NCBI RefSeq assembly: GCF_035918395.1
Contig: NZ_CP142362.1
Coordinates: 2,393,501-2,457,500, forward strand
DNA: 64,000 nt
Origin: Mycolicibacterium sp. ND9-15
Lineage (GTDB): Bacteria > Actinomycetota > Actinomycetes > Mycobacteriales > Mycobacteriaceae
Direction of reading: 5' to 3'
This document shows positions 28,279-38,181 of the stretch, piece by piece; within the stretch, counting starts at the first letter, position 1; the number at the start of each line of letters is the position of its first letter. Position numbers and translations under genes: made by a program. Under the pieces are notes generated by a model. The model was given only the letters and a program-made list of their open reading frames with translations. It searched no databases and was not told the DNA's origin.

Positions 28279-28420
28279 CTGACGTCCTCTCCGTCTCCGT
28301 CCCGTTCAGTCGCGTCGGCGCCACGCAGCCAGCCTCGGCACCGTCACGATACTTGGACGGTTACCGACAGGAGCGGGAAGCGACCAGCTTCACCGTCTCG
28401 GCCGCGGCCGGCCTCGATGC

Positions 28421-29836
28421 TCAGTGCACGCGGACGATGATCTCGGAGTGACCCAGCCGGATCACGTCGCCGTCGGCGAGCTGCCACTCCTGGACCGGCG
28501 CGTTGTTCACGGTAGTTCCGTTGGTGGAGTTCAGATCGGACAGCAGCGCGACCTGCCCGTCCCAGCGGATCTCCAGATGGCGCCGGGACACCCCGGTGTC
28601 GGGCAGCCGGAACTGCGCGTCCTGGCCACGGCCGATCACGTTGGTGCCCTCGCGCAGCTGGTAGGTCCGGCCGCTGCCGTCGTCGAGTTGCAGCGTGACG
28701 GTCGCGGCGGCCGCGCCGTAGTCGCCCTGGCCGTAACCACCGCCGTAGCCGGCCGGCTGACCGTAGTCGTAACCGCCGCCGGCGGGCTCGGCGTAGCCCG
28801 GTTCGGCGTATCCGGCGCCAGGGGCGTCACCGTAGCGGCCGTAATCCGGCGGAGCGCCATAACCCTGGTCCTGCCGGCCGTAGGGCTGGCCGCCGTAACC
28901 GCCTTGGTCGGGGTAGCCGCCCTGGTCCGGGTAGCCGCCCTGGTCGGGGTACGCGGGCCGTGGCTCGGGCCGGCCGTAGCCGCTGTCCTCATGCCGACTC
29001 GGCGCCGGCGGACGGCCGTAGTCGTAATCGCCGGCGGGGCCGCCGCCATAGCCGGGCTGTCCGCCCTGTGGCGGACCGTAGCCGCCGGGAGCCTGCCGGT
29101 AGCCCTGATCGGGATAGCCGGCTTGTGGGGGCGGGCCGTATCCACCGGTCGGCGGCCGCTGTTCGTACGACGGTGGCGGGTAGCCGCCTTGGTCGGGGTA
29201 GCCGCCTTGGTCGGGGTAGCCGCTCTGGCGCGGCGGGTAGGGCTCGCTCTGAGGCGGGTAGCCGCCCTGATCGGGCGGGGGATACTGGCCGCGGTCGTCC
29301 TGGCGGCCGTACCGCTCGTCGTAGTGCTCGTCGTAGTGATCGTCGGCGGGCCGCCCCGGCCCCTGGCCGCCGCGGTAGGTGGGGTTGTCGCTCATCGGTG
29401 GTACTCCTGATTCTGCGAGGGACGCACGTTCTCGAGGTGGTGGGGCGGGTTCGCCAGTGGTCGAGTCAGGATTGACCGCTCCACGCGCGCGAAACTGTCC
29501 GGTGTGCAGGGTGGATAATTGTTCGAATCTGACAACAACATCACCATACGTTTGCCACCCTTGCTCACGGATGTATCCCTCCAAGTGTTTGGCGAAAGTC
29601 GCTGACGTGAGGTCGGGGTCGGCGCTCACCTTCTGGTAGTCAGGCACACTGAGGGTAATAACGTAGTCGTTCGGCGCCAAAACCTGGCCGCTGAGCACTT
29701 CCCGGGCACCGGTGTCGGCTTCCCGCCGGAGCATCGCCTCGACTTCCTGCGGGACGATCGAGCCGCCGAACACCCGGGCGAATGCGTCACCGACCGTCGA
29801 CTCGAGCTTGCGCTCGATGCGGTCGACTAGACCCAT
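28421..29836 (-). CDS. fhaA: FHA-domain protein FhaA with DUF3662 domain
   Basis: FhaA binds phosphorylated MviN/MurJ and PknB and helps regulate peptidoglycan export. The 471-residue protein has an N-terminal DUF3662 domain (GLVDRIERKLESTVGDAFARVFGG...). A roughly 250-residue disordered linker full of Gly-Tyr-Pro-Asp-Gln units follows, then a C-terminal FHA domain with GRGQDAQFRLPDTGVSRRHLEI and LNSTNGTTVN. It is the first gene of the operon, 142 bp from fhaB. No alternative start is needed. Confidence 0.95.
   Translation of the reverse strand: MGLVDRIERKLESTVGDAFARVFGGSIVPQEVEAMLRREADTGAREVLSGQVLAPNDYVITLSVPDYQKVSADPDLTSATFAKHLEGYIREQGWQTYGDVVVRFEQLSTLHTGQFRARGAVNPDSTTGEPAPPPRERASLAESGVPPMSDNPTYRGGQGPGRPADDHYDEHYDERYGRQDDRGQYPPPDQGGYPPQSEPYPPRQSGYPDQGGYPDQGGYPPPSYEQRPPTGGYGPPPQAGYPDQGYRQAPGGYGPPQGGQPGYGGGPAGDYDYGRPPAPSRHEDSGYGRPEPRPAYPDQGGYPDQGGYPDQGGYGGQPYGRQDQGYGAPPDYGRYGDAPGAGYAEPGYAEPAGGGYDYGQPAGYGGGYGQGDYGAAAATVTLQLDDGSGRTYQLREGTNVIGRGQDAQFRLPDTGVSRRHLEIRWDGQVALLSDLNSTNGTTVNNAPVQEWQLADGDVIRLGHSEIIVRVH
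28888..29222. repeat. YPDQGG-coding tandem repeats in fhaA
   Basis: Near-identical 18-21 bp units encoding G-Y-P-D-Q-G occur in two clusters (about 28895-28950 and 29180-29222) inside the fhaA linker. They encode a disordered, likely length-variable spacer and may slip between strains. Confidence 0.7.
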
Positions 29837-30093
29837 GTCACCGCCCGCCTCACTCGTCGTCGTTCGAAGACCCTGCTCATGGCACGGGTACCAGCGTGTC
29901 GCCTGGCCACAATGCTCATGTGCATGGTATCGGCCGAGCGCCGTGCTGCGGGACCAACAGAATTCTGAGAATCGAATCGATGCAGTTCAGAGACCTTTGT
30001 CACGATCGTCGGTCGCGTGCGAGCGGGGCTGGTCGGGCAGCCGGTACCGTTGAGGAGCGGGGTGCCTGACGTGCTAGGCTTCCCCGGTTGTTG

Positions 30094-30176
30094 GGGCGAG
30101 TGGCGGAATGGCAGACGCGCTGGCTTCAGGTGCCAGTGTCCTTCGGGACGTGGGGGTTCAAGTCCCCCTTCGCCCA
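30094..30176 (+). tRNA. leuT: tRNA-Leu (CAG anticodon)
   Basis: This is an 83-nt class II tRNA. The acceptor stem is GGGCGAG/TTCGCCC, the anticodon loop TTCAGGT with CAG, the long variable arm TGTCCTTCGGGACG, and the T-arm GGGGGTTCAAGTCCCCC. The CCA is not encoded. It marks the left border of the accessory island; tRNA 3' ends are common integration targets. Confidence 0.97.
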
Positions 30177-30182
30177 CAAAGA

Positions 30183-30245
30183 GGAGTTCGACGAACTCCG
30201 ACGCATGAGGTCACGAACCAGAAATGGTTCGTGACCTTTGTGTTT
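30183..30245 (+). terminator. tRNA-Leu terminator with upstream palindrome
   Basis: A perfect 12-bp stem GGTCACGAACCA/TGGTTCGTGACC (30209-30236) with a GAAA tetraloop is followed by TTTGTGTTTT. A second palindrome GGAGTTCGACGAACTCC lies at 30183-30199. A diverged copy of the whole arrangement occurs at 48150-48215. Confidence 0.9.
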
Positions 30246-30439
30246 TGGTGGGGCTAGACCACACCAGTGCGACCTCGGTCGCTTTGGGACCGGATTGTCC
30301 AAGTCCCGACGGAGTCGAGGCGGACTTGGCAGGGGAGAAGTTGCTGATCGACCCGCGAACCAGACGCACGATCCCAGATTCGCGGCGTGTCATCTAGGGT
30401 CGTGCTTCACGGGTTCCAATACGCACGCGGGGGCGAGAT
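30246..30439. other. Gene-free stretch at the left end of the island
   Basis: This is about 190 bp between the tRNA terminator and the first island gene. No convincing open frame is seen. GGGGGCGAG (30429-30437) can serve as ribosome site for the gene at 30440. Confidence 0.5.
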
Positions 30440-32188
30440 TTGTCGTACGAAACTGCAAAGGCCGTCGAACACGTCCTCCGGCAGATCCACGCTCGGAATT
30501 ACCTCATGCCTGCCATCCAGAGGGAGTTCGTGTGGGGTCCGCGCCAAATCGTGAAGCTCGTCGACAGCCTCATGCGGGGATACCCAGTCGGCTCGTTCCT
30601 GTTCTGGAAGGTGGAGCCGCATACAGCCGCCGACTACACGTTCTACGAATTCCTTACGAGGTACCACGAGCGAGATCATCCATTTGCGCAGAAGGCCTCG
30701 GTTCCGTCTGGGCAGGGAATCACCGCGATCCTGGACGGACAGCAGCGGTTGACAGCTCTGAACATCGCGCTTTACGGAACTTACGCGGACAAGAAGAAGG
30801 GAGCCTGGTGGAACAGCACCAACGCGTTCCCGGATCGTCGGCTGTACCTGAATCTTGCAGAGGACCCTCCCGAGGAAGAGCTCGGGCTGAAGTATGACCT
30901 CCAGTTCTTGACGGACGAAGATGCCAAAGCGTCTACGGGCGAGCCGGACAGGTGGTTCAAAGTCGGTGATGTCCTGAAGTTGGAGGATGATGCGGTCGGC
31001 TTCATCGATGTCATCAAGGCCCGTGGAATCGTCGATGACCGCGAGGGTGTGCGGCGCTTGGCCACACTCCGCAAGGCAATTCGTACAAGCCCCGTCCTCA
31101 ATTACTTCGAGGTCACGGACCAGGATCCTGACAACGTGCTCGAGATCTTCGTTCGGGTGAATAGTGGTGGCACACAGCTGTCCTCGTCCGACTTGTTGCT
31201 CTCGATGGCGACCAATCAATGGAAGGACCTGGACGCACGTGAAGAGGTGCGGGACCTCGTGCGTGAGCTCAACAGCAATGGGCGGGATTTCAACTTCTCG
31301 AAGGACCTCGTCCTTAAGACGGCACTCGCGATCGCCGACGTCGATCTTCGCTTCAAGCTCACGAACTTCACCACAGAAAACATGGCGAAGGTTGAGAGCA
31401 TGTGGGCCTCGATTGAAGACGCCCTCGTTCGGGCTGCATCCCTGCTGAAAAGCTTCGGATACACCGATCGAAATCTGACCGCCGACAGCGTTCTTCTCCC
31501 GATCGCGTTTTATCTTCACACCCGGGGTGTTTCAGACACCTACCTGACCTCTTCGAAGGACGCGGACGATCGGCTTGCAATCCAGCGATGGGTGGCGCGT
31601 TCTCTAATCAAGAGAGGTATCTGGGGTTCTGGTCTGGACACGGTTCTTGGACGGATACGAGAGGTGCTGAAAACCGCGTCTGCGGAGGGCTTTCCGGTTG
31701 CCGACGTCGAGAGGGAGATGGCTGCAGTTGGGAAATCCTTGGCGTTCGATGCGACTGAGATCGACGACCTGCTCGCCCTGGAATACGGCAAACCGCGCTC
31801 CTTCACCGTGCTCTCGATTCTGTATCCCGGGCTCGACTTGAGTAACGAGTTCCACGAGGATCACATCTTCCCGAAATCGCGCTTCAGCAAGGCAAAGTTG
31901 AATGCTCAGGGGATTCCGAGCGAGAAGATCAGTGAGTATCTGAGCTCCTTCAACCTACTGCCTAACCTGCAACTTCTTGCGGGAGTTCCCAACGTCGAAA
32001 AGCGGGCGTCAATACCAGCGGATTGGGTGGCGTCCGACCGTGTCTTTCCGACGGAAGCCCGGAGGAAAACGTACGTCGACGCCAACGATCTCGCCGGACT
32101 CCCACTAGAAATGGATTCCTTCTTGGACTTCTTCGATGCGCGCAAATTGCGAATGCGTGAGCGACTCAAGCGGGAGTTGGGGGTGTAG
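30440..32188 (+). CDS. DUF262 protein with C-terminal HNH nuclease motif (GmrSD-like restriction factor)
   Basis: This 582-residue protein has an N-terminal DUF262 domain: PAIQREFVWGPRQIVKLVDSLMRGYPVG, the nucleotide-binding/hydrolysis motif ILDGQQRLTAL at 97-107, and FVRVNSGGTQLSSSDLLLS. A C-terminal HNH-like motif follows (EFHEDHIFPKSRF, 470-482, and NLLPNLQLL). This is the arrangement of GmrSD-type modification-dependent (Type IV) restriction enzymes and of several phage-defence effectors. TTG at 30440 has GGGGCGAG upstream. It overlaps the Type ISP gene tail-to-tail by 23 bp, so the two may act as one defence locus. The target is unknown. Confidence 0.82.
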   Translation: MSYETAKAVEHVLRQIHARNYLMPAIQREFVWGPRQIVKLVDSLMRGYPVGSFLFWKVEPHTAADYTFYEFLTRYHERDHPFAQKASVPSGQGITAILDGQQRLTALNIALYGTYADKKKGAWWNSTNAFPDRRLYLNLAEDPPEEELGLKYDLQFLTDEDAKASTGEPDRWFKVGDVLKLEDDAVGFIDVIKARGIVDDREGVRRLATLRKAIRTSPVLNYFEVTDQDPDNVLEIFVRVNSGGTQLSSSDLLLSMATNQWKDLDAREEVRDLVRELNSNGRDFNFSKDLVLKTALAIADVDLRFKLTNFTTENMAKVESMWASIEDALVRAASLLKSFGYTDRNLTADSVLLPIAFYLHTRGVSDTYLTSSKDADDRLAIQRWVARSLIKRGIWGSGLDTVLGRIREVLKTASAEGFPVADVEREMAAVGKSLAFDATEIDDLLALEYGKPRSFTVLSILYPGLDLSNEFHEDHIFPKSRFSKAKLNAQGIPSEKISEYLSSFNLLPNLQLLAGVPNVEKRASIPADWVASDRVFPTEARRKTYVDANDLAGLPLEMDSFLDFFDARKLRMRERLKRELGV

Positions 32189-35100
32189 AGCTCGGCGCAG
32201 ACCCAAGGCTGTCCACAATTCTCATCGTCTCGACTGCGACCGTGGTGACTTTGGCGATGAGGTCAACAATATATCGAGGGTCTTCGTGCTCGTCGCACCA
32301 GTCATTCGGGTCGTTGATGAGGCCGGACGCCTTATCTGTCCTAATCTGGTATCGGTCGATGATCCAAGCCAGCGCCGAACGGGAGCCAATCATGTACCGC
32401 TCAGCGGCCTCGGGGATGTCTGCGATGGTCACCTTCTGGTTGTAAATTAGCTGAGTGACGTCGTCGACGCTCTTGCCAGTCGACGGGTCCTTCTTTTTCG
32501 CCCACCTCATCTTCTTGTCCGTCACACGCCAGGTTTGAGGGTTCTGATGATCCGCGCCGGGCTTGAGCTGTACGTCAACGGGGAACGGCGAGGCGGACTC
32601 GTAGTTGACGTGGAGATCACTAAGCGCTCTGCCGGCAGCGCCGATCTGATCGAAGCGCTCCCGCGACTCGGGGATGATGATGTGCGGCAGCATCTTCTTA
32701 AGGTCTGCCGCGAAGGTCTCACGATAATGCGGGTCGTGTAAGAGTCCGTAGACGTAGAAGAAGATGTCGTCTTTGGTGACCTGATCGCCGATCGTATCCC
32801 GGAACAACCCGAGCAATTCGCCGGTGATGTTGTCCACGCGGCGGTAGCCGTGCTCGTCAATCTCCTCCAACCCGTGGGGCCCGGTAATGAGGTCGAGCGC
32901 GGGAGCCCCCACGCTTTTAGCCGCAACCTTTTCGTAAGTCCAACGCGGGAAGAACTGGCCGCCGCTGCCTGCTCCCGTAAGGTGCAGATCGGGGATTCGG
33001 TTCACCATGAGTACGGAGAACGGGACGGCCGATCCGAATCCGACGACATACATCCCGATGTTCTGATGATGGGCGGTCGGGAAGATTCGATCCAGAGTCC
33101 CCCTACGGTGAATCAGTGTCGGACCAAAGTACGCATGCTGGGCGAAAAACGGACGGTACATGCTCCGTTGGAACGCCTCCTCGACCGTCGACTTCTTAAG
33201 GCGCGCGAGCTGCTGCTTGAGGCTGGATGACCATTTGAGATAGCTGGCAGCGGTCGTTTCGGGATGCTCGCTGAGGTACTTATCGGCATCCGCCTCGTCC
33301 AACTTGGTCAAGCCGCGCTTTGCGGAATAGTCAGCGAAGCGATCGACTTCGTCGTTGTAGTGAGCGACGAACTGCTCAATCGACCGCCGTAACTTTTCCG
33401 CGGAAGAGTTGTAAATCCACAAGTCGCGGCTTGTGTTGAGCCCCAACGAATGAACCGAGAACACCTTGGTCACGCCTGCCGCCGGCTTCTTGTCCCCGAT
33501 GACTGGCAACGCCGCGAAGTCGCCGCTTCGCTGATGTACCCAATCTCCATGTTCGTTCGGTGTAATTACCTGCCATTCAACCGTTTCAAGGTCGCCTCCC
33601 GCGACGATCTCCAGCTTCTGCTCGCGGGTCAGATAGTCGCCGACGTCGCGATAGAGGATTCTGCATGGTTCGCTGTTGGCGGGGTCCTTCACTCCGATGA
33701 GGATCGCGACGGTGCTGCGGCTCCCGGAACCGAACACCTTGCCGCCCTCCTTGCGGGACAGCTCGCCGGCGGTGCGCTGGTTGCCTCGGAGGTTGTAGAC
33801 GTAGATCCGGCTGTACTCGCCAGCGAGGGTCAGGCGAATGCCGTCGGCGGTGTTACCGTCGATCCATCCGCCATTGGAGACGAACGCCACGACCCCGTGA
33901 TCACCAACTCGATCGGTTGCCCACCGGAACGCCCGCAGGTAGGAGTCGTAGAGGGTCCGCTGCGTCTTTGCCGTCGACAGCTTTGCGTACGTGTCCGCGA
34001 TCCGCTTGTCTAGGGTGGGGTAAGCCATATTGGCGTTCAAGTCGTTGGCTGATTCTTGACCCACAGAGTACGGGGGGTTCCCGACGATTACGTGGATCGG
34101 TGCGGCCAGCTGCCTCACGATCCGAGAATTGTTCTGCGGGAATATCTCCGCATCCATCGAGTCGTCGTCTTCGGTCATCTGAAAGGTGTCGGTCAATACG
34201 ATGCCCTCAAACGGGCTGTACTCCGCTTCAGTAGCAAGTGCGTGGTACGTGGTCTCAATGTTCACCGCGGCGATGTAGTACGCAAGCAGCATAATCTCGT
34301 TGGCGTGCAACTCGTTTGCGTACTTGCGGGCCAAGTCTTCTGGCCGGACGAGACCCGACTGCATCAGTCGGGTGATGAAGGTGCCCGTCCCGGTAAACGG
34401 ATCGAGGATGTGAACTGCATCGTCAGTGAGGCCGCGACCGAATGCTTCCCGGGATGCCTGGTCGGCGGCACGGAGGATGAAGTCAACGATCTCGACGGGG
34501 GTGTAGACGATGCCCAGCGCCTCGGCCTGCTTCGCGAACCCCACTTTGAAGAACTTCTCGTACAGCTCAGCTATCACCTGCTGCTTTCCGTCCGCGGTGG
34601 TGACCTCCGAGGCGCGGATCCGCACCGAGTCGTAAAAGCCTTTAAGGTGTTCGGTCTCCGCCTCCAGACCGGCCCCGCCGAGCTGTTCGACCATCGTCTG
34701 CATCGTGCGTGACACGGGGTTATGGGCGGCGAACTCGTGGCCGGCAAACAACGCGTCGAATACCGGCGCAGTGATCAGGTGCTGGGCGAGCATCGAAATC
34801 GCATCATCGCGAGTGATGGAGTCGTTGAGGTTGTCACGCAAGCCCTGTAGGAACTTGTCGAATGCCGTTCCCACCTTGGGATCGGCGCCATCGAGGAGCG
34901 CTCTGATGCGCGTTATCAGTGCCGCGGCGATGTCGGCGACGTCCTTGGCCCAGTCCTCCCAGTAGGAGCGGGTGCCAACCTTGTCCACGATGCGGGTGTA
35001 GATCGCCTCCTGCCACTCCGACAGGGAGAACAACGCCATCTGAGACGCCAGGCCACCACCGCCAGATCCGTGGCCGTCAGCAACACCGGCCGGAGGGTCC

Positions 35101-37187
35101 CCGGGGGCAGTCACTGTGGATGTTGAGCTGGCAGCTGCGAGCGTCTCCGGGTTGTCGGTGGTGGGGCCGATGTGTGCACCGAGCAGCCGGTCCGAACCGC
35201 GGCCGGTGACTGCGCCGGGGTTCGCGGCGTTCAAGGCGATCGAGTTCACCATGGCGTTGAACCGGTCATCGTGAGCGCGGAGGGCGTTGAGGACCTGCCA
35301 CACGACCTTGAAGCGGCGGTTATCGCCGAGGGCCTGTGACGGCGAGATTCCGGCTGGGACGGCGACTGGCAAGATGATGTACCCGTAGTCCTTATCAGGG
35401 GCCTTACGCATCACGCGACCGACGGATTGGACGACATCGACGACGCTGTTGCGCGGGTGCAGAAACATCACCGCGTCAAGTGCGGGGACGTCCACGCCCT
35501 CTGACAGACACCGCGCGTTGGACAGGATTCGGCACTCGCTCTCCGGCAGCGGGGCCTTGAGCCACTGCAACTCGCGGTTGCGTTCCAGGGCGTTGAAGGT
35601 GCCGTCGACGTGGCGGACCTGCACAGCGAGTTCGAGGTTCGTTTCGTTGATGCCGACGCCGTCGTTTTGGCTATCGGTGAGCATTTCGCGGTATGCGTCA
35701 ACGACTTTCGGGAATAGCTCGGCAACCTTCTTGGAGGCGGCGATGTCTTTGGCGAAGGCAACCGCCCGGCGCATCGGGGCCTCGCCGGGCACGAAGCCCT
35801 GTCCATCGGGGGTCTTGCCGGCGCGCTTGGCTAGACCGTTCCAGCAGCCGACGATCTTCGTGGCGTCGTCGAGGCGAAGCTCGCCGTCACCACCAGCGAG
35901 CTGGGTCTGCAGGGGAGCGGCCACCATTTCCTCATCCACGGTGAGGACGAGGACCTTGTAGTCGGTGAGGAGGCCGCGCTCAACCGCCTCGCCGAAGGAC
36001 AGGCGGTGGAACTCGGGGCCGAACTTTGTCTCGTCGTCCATCGACGTGATCTCGGCGGAATGCTCGTCGGCCTTCGCCTTGACGGTCTCGTCGTAGATTC
36101 GCGGTGTGGCCGTCATGTACAGGCGGCGGTCAGCGTGCAGGTAGGCGGCGTCGTGAACCTTCATAAAGTTCGACTCGTCGACACCTTCCAAGGTCACGCC
36201 GGTGGTGCGGTGCGCCTCGTCGCAGATCACAAGATCGAATGGAGCTACCCCGAGGTCCTGGGCGTCGGCGACGACCGGCAGCGACTGGTAGGTGGTGAAC
36301 ACCACCGTCAGGCCCTTCGCACGCTTGCGGTGCTCCATCTCGTGCACCAGCTTCGCGGCGTTCGTTGTCACCGGGATCGCCACGTCGTACGTGTTGATGT
36401 CCTCCGCTGCGCGGGACACCTTTGTGTCCGAGCAGACGGCAAAGGCTCGCAGGTCGAACTGAGTCTGGGCGGTCCACTCTCGCAACGTCTGGCTCAGCAG
36501 CGATATCGACGGCACTGCGAACAGAATGCGGGCGCTGCCGCCCTTCTCGGCCGCCGTGCGCTCCGCGATTTTCAACGCGGTGAAGGTCTTCCCGGTGCCG
36601 CAGGCCATGATCAACTTGCCGCGGTCGTTGCCGGCGGCAAACCCGTCGAAGACCTTGTCGATCGCCGTTGCCTGATGCGGGCGAGGTTCGTGACGGGTCG
36701 CCTCAGAGACGTCGATCCGCAAGTCACCGTCAACCCATGCGATATCCCAGTCGATCGGCGAGTCCGCGATCTCAGCCAGGCCGATCCGCTGCACCGGCAC
36801 GGACTGATCCTCGAGAGCGTCCTCAGCGTTGCGGCCCCACCGGTCGGTGGTCGAGATGATGATCCGGTTGGTGAACGGGTTCTTGCCCGACGCGGTGAAG
36901 AACGAGTCGATGTCCTCTTTGCGGAGCTGGTGTGTCGGCTCGTAGAACTTGCACTGGATCGCTGTGTACTCACCGCTGTCGCGTTCGCGGGCAACGAGGT
37001 CGATGCCGGTGTCGGGTTTGCCCTTCCGGCCGGGCCAGTCGATCCACCGCCACACCTCGTCGTACTGCTGCGACAGCAGTGGGTCCAGGTCGAAATAGCG
37101 CACCATCAGCTTCTCGAACTTCGTGCCCCGCTCCGAGTTCGATGGGGCTTCGCGGAACGCCTCCATCACCTCGTGGATCGAACCCAT
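32166..37187 (-). CDS. Type ISP restriction-modification enzyme (nuclease-helicase-methylase single chain)
   Basis: This 1,673-residue polypeptide cleaves and methylates DNA by itself, translocating along DNA with its helicase (family: LlaGI/LlaBIII). An Mrr-like PD-(D/E)XK nuclease has D63-GIDLVARER...Q78-C-K80. An SF2 helicase has Walker A MACGTGKT (194-201), DEAH (323-326), MTATPR and SVGRVMR (588-594). A gamma-type N6-adenine methylase has DPFTGTGTF (929-937) and NPPY (1037-1040). A long C-terminal target-recognition region follows. ATG at 37187 is chosen because AGGGGG is seven bases upstream; an ATG six bases earlier is too close. All catalytic motifs look intact. Confidence 0.93.
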   Translation of the reverse strand: MGSIHEVMEAFREAPSNSERGTKFEKLMVRYFDLDPLLSQQYDEVWRWIDWPGRKGKPDTGIDLVARERDSGEYTAIQCKFYEPTHQLRKEDIDSFFTASGKNPFTNRIIISTTDRWGRNAEDALEDQSVPVQRIGLAEIADSPIDWDIAWVDGDLRIDVSEATRHEPRPHQATAIDKVFDGFAAGNDRGKLIMACGTGKTFTALKIAERTAAEKGGSARILFAVPSISLLSQTLREWTAQTQFDLRAFAVCSDTKVSRAAEDINTYDVAIPVTTNAAKLVHEMEHRKRAKGLTVVFTTYQSLPVVADAQDLGVAPFDLVICDEAHRTTGVTLEGVDESNFMKVHDAAYLHADRRLYMTATPRIYDETVKAKADEHSAEITSMDDETKFGPEFHRLSFGEAVERGLLTDYKVLVLTVDEEMVAAPLQTQLAGGDGELRLDDATKIVGCWNGLAKRAGKTPDGQGFVPGEAPMRRAVAFAKDIAASKKVAELFPKVVDAYREMLTDSQNDGVGINETNLELAVQVRHVDGTFNALERNRELQWLKAPLPESECRILSNARCLSEGVDVPALDAVMFLHPRNSVVDVVQSVGRVMRKAPDKDYGYIILPVAVPAGISPSQALGDNRRFKVVWQVLNALRAHDDRFNAMVNSIALNAANPGAVTGRGSDRLLGAHIGPTTDNPETLAAASSTSTVTAPGDPPAGVADGHGSGGGGLASQMALFSLSEWQEAIYTRIVDKVGTRSYWEDWAKDVADIAAALITRIRALLDGADPKVGTAFDKFLQGLRDNLNDSITRDDAISMLAQHLITAPVFDALFAGHEFAAHNPVSRTMQTMVEQLGGAGLEAETEHLKGFYDSVRIRASEVTTADGKQQVIAELYEKFFKVGFAKQAEALGIVYTPVEIVDFILRAADQASREAFGRGLTDDAVHILDPFTGTGTFITRLMQSGLVRPEDLARKYANELHANEIMLLAYYIAAVNIETTYHALATEAEYSPFEGIVLTDTFQMTEDDDSMDAEIFPQNNSRIVRQLAAPIHVIVGNPPYSVGQESANDLNANMAYPTLDKRIADTYAKLSTAKTQRTLYDSYLRAFRWATDRVGDHGVVAFVSNGGWIDGNTADGIRLTLAGEYSRIYVYNLRGNQRTAGELSRKEGGKVFGSGSRSTVAILIGVKDPANSEPCRILYRDVGDYLTREQKLEIVAGGDLETVEWQVITPNEHGDWVHQRSGDFAALPVIGDKKPAAGVTKVFSVHSLGLNTSRDLWIYNSSAEKLRRSIEQFVAHYNDEVDRFADYSAKRGLTKLDEADADKYLSEHPETTAASYLKWSSSLKQQLARLKKSTVEEAFQRSMYRPFFAQHAYFGPTLIHRRGTLDRIFPTAHHQNIGMYVVGFGSAVPFSVLMVNRIPDLHLTGAGSGGQFFPRWTYEKVAAKSVGAPALDLITGPHGLEEIDEHGYRRVDNITGELLGLFRDTIGDQVTKDDIFFYVYGLLHDPHYRETFAADLKKMLPHIIIPESRERFDQIGAAGRALSDLHVNYESASPFPVDVQLKPGADHQNPQTWRVTDKKMRWAKKKDPSTGKSVDDVTQLIYNQKVTIADIPEAAERYMIGSRSALAWIIDRYQIRTDKASGLINDPNDWCDEHEDPRYIVDLIAKVTTVAVETMRIVDSLGSAPSSTPPTPA

Positions 37188-37662
37188 GTACATACCCCCT
37201 GCATCGATCTCGTGAGCCCTGAGAGTAGGCGTGTGGGGCGGTGACGTCTGTCGGTACGCGCGTGTCACGCGTGCTGTTCTCCGCGTAGCTACCTCGCCGC
37301 CGTGACAGACACGATTGTTCAGGGTCCTCAGCGGGCACGGTCGAGGCCGTCGGGAAGGGTGAGCGGTGACCTGTATGGCGGATCGGAAGTGAACCGGCTC
37401 ATGGCCAGGTGAAGTTCACGACCGACTTGGTGAGGGGCAGACGAAGTGAAACGTTCGCAACGATGCACGCGACGCAGCCCCGACAGTGTGACGAAGCCGG
37501 TTCTCGTGCTCTTCCGCGGTGCTTCGGCGCCGGACTCGATCTGTCCCGGACACGTGAGGTGTCGCAGTCGCACGCGATGGTTGGAAAAAAAGACCTTTGT
37601 GGTTGGTAAACCCGTGGCTCCGAGCAGTGAGCCGCCGTATGCCCTTGCGGAGGCGGGGCCCG
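37188..37662. other. Long stretch without a supported gene
   Basis: This is 475 bp between the Type ISP start and the end of the membrane-protein gene. Open frames here lack ribosome sites and protein-like composition. It must contain the Type ISP promoter, which I could not place with confidence. Confidence 0.5.
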
Positions 37663-38181
37663 TTATCCTTCGGCGGATGCTGTGAGGAGGCGGTGCAGCA
37701 CCCAGACCACCCTGGCGATGCTGAGCATCGCCCATACGGCAGCAGCCATCGTCAGCAGCTGCAACGGCCAGTACCCGACTGCGACGTTGGCGTCGGTCAC
37801 GATCGCCACGATGGTCAACAGAAACACCAGAAGCAGGCGGGGCAGTACCTGCACGAATAACGTGCCCACGGTGCGCTTGTCGCGGGCGGGCAGGAGCCGG
37901 TCGATGGTGTTCAGCGGTGTGCGCAGCAAATTGACCAGTATGGAAATGCTGGTCAGGACGAACCCGCCCATCGTGGCGGCGATAGTCGCAATGATCTGAT
38001 AGAGAGTGCGGCGAGCGTCCTCGGGAATCTCAGTGAGGATTAGCGGTATCCAGCAACGCTGGCCGGCGAGAAACCATCCGCCCGTCAGCATCGCGACCAG
38101 GAGCAGGTCGGTCCAGCGGTGGCGCACCCACCGGTGTTGGAGCCGCTGACAGCGGCTGAACATCAGCAGCGGCTCGGTCAT
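37663..38181 (-). CDS. Unrecognised four-helix membrane protein
   Basis: This 172-residue protein has four predicted membrane helices at about 24-41, 60-85, 108-129 and 137-163, joined by short basic loops (LLPARDKR). No family was recognised. It overlaps the upstream 315-residue gene by four bases (ATGA at 38178-38181), so the two are co-translated. Its association with a divergent HTH-helicase gene inside a defence-rich island suggests a membrane effector in a phage-response module. That role is inferred from context only. Confidence 0.75.
   Translation of the reverse strand: MTEPLLMFSRCQRLQHRWVRHRWTDLLLVAMLTGGWFLAGQRCWIPLILTEIPEDARRTLYQIIATIAATMGGFVLTSISILVNLLRTPLNTIDRLLPARDKRTVGTLFVQVLPRLLLVFLLTIVAIVTDANVAVGYWPLQLLTMAAAVWAMLSIARVVWVLHRLLTASAEG

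Noticed and set aside
28888..29222. CRISPR-like repeat array
   Set aside because: The repeats are in frame, encode a low-complexity linker in fhaA and lack unique spacers.
36006..37244. 412-codon plus-strand frame inside the Type ISP gene
   Set aside because: Antisense to intact helicase and nuclease motifs; composition is that of a shadow frame.
37446..37685. 79-codon frame in the stretch between the Type ISP and membrane-protein genes
   Set aside because: No ribosome site, no recognisable features, and it runs into the end of the membrane-protein gene.
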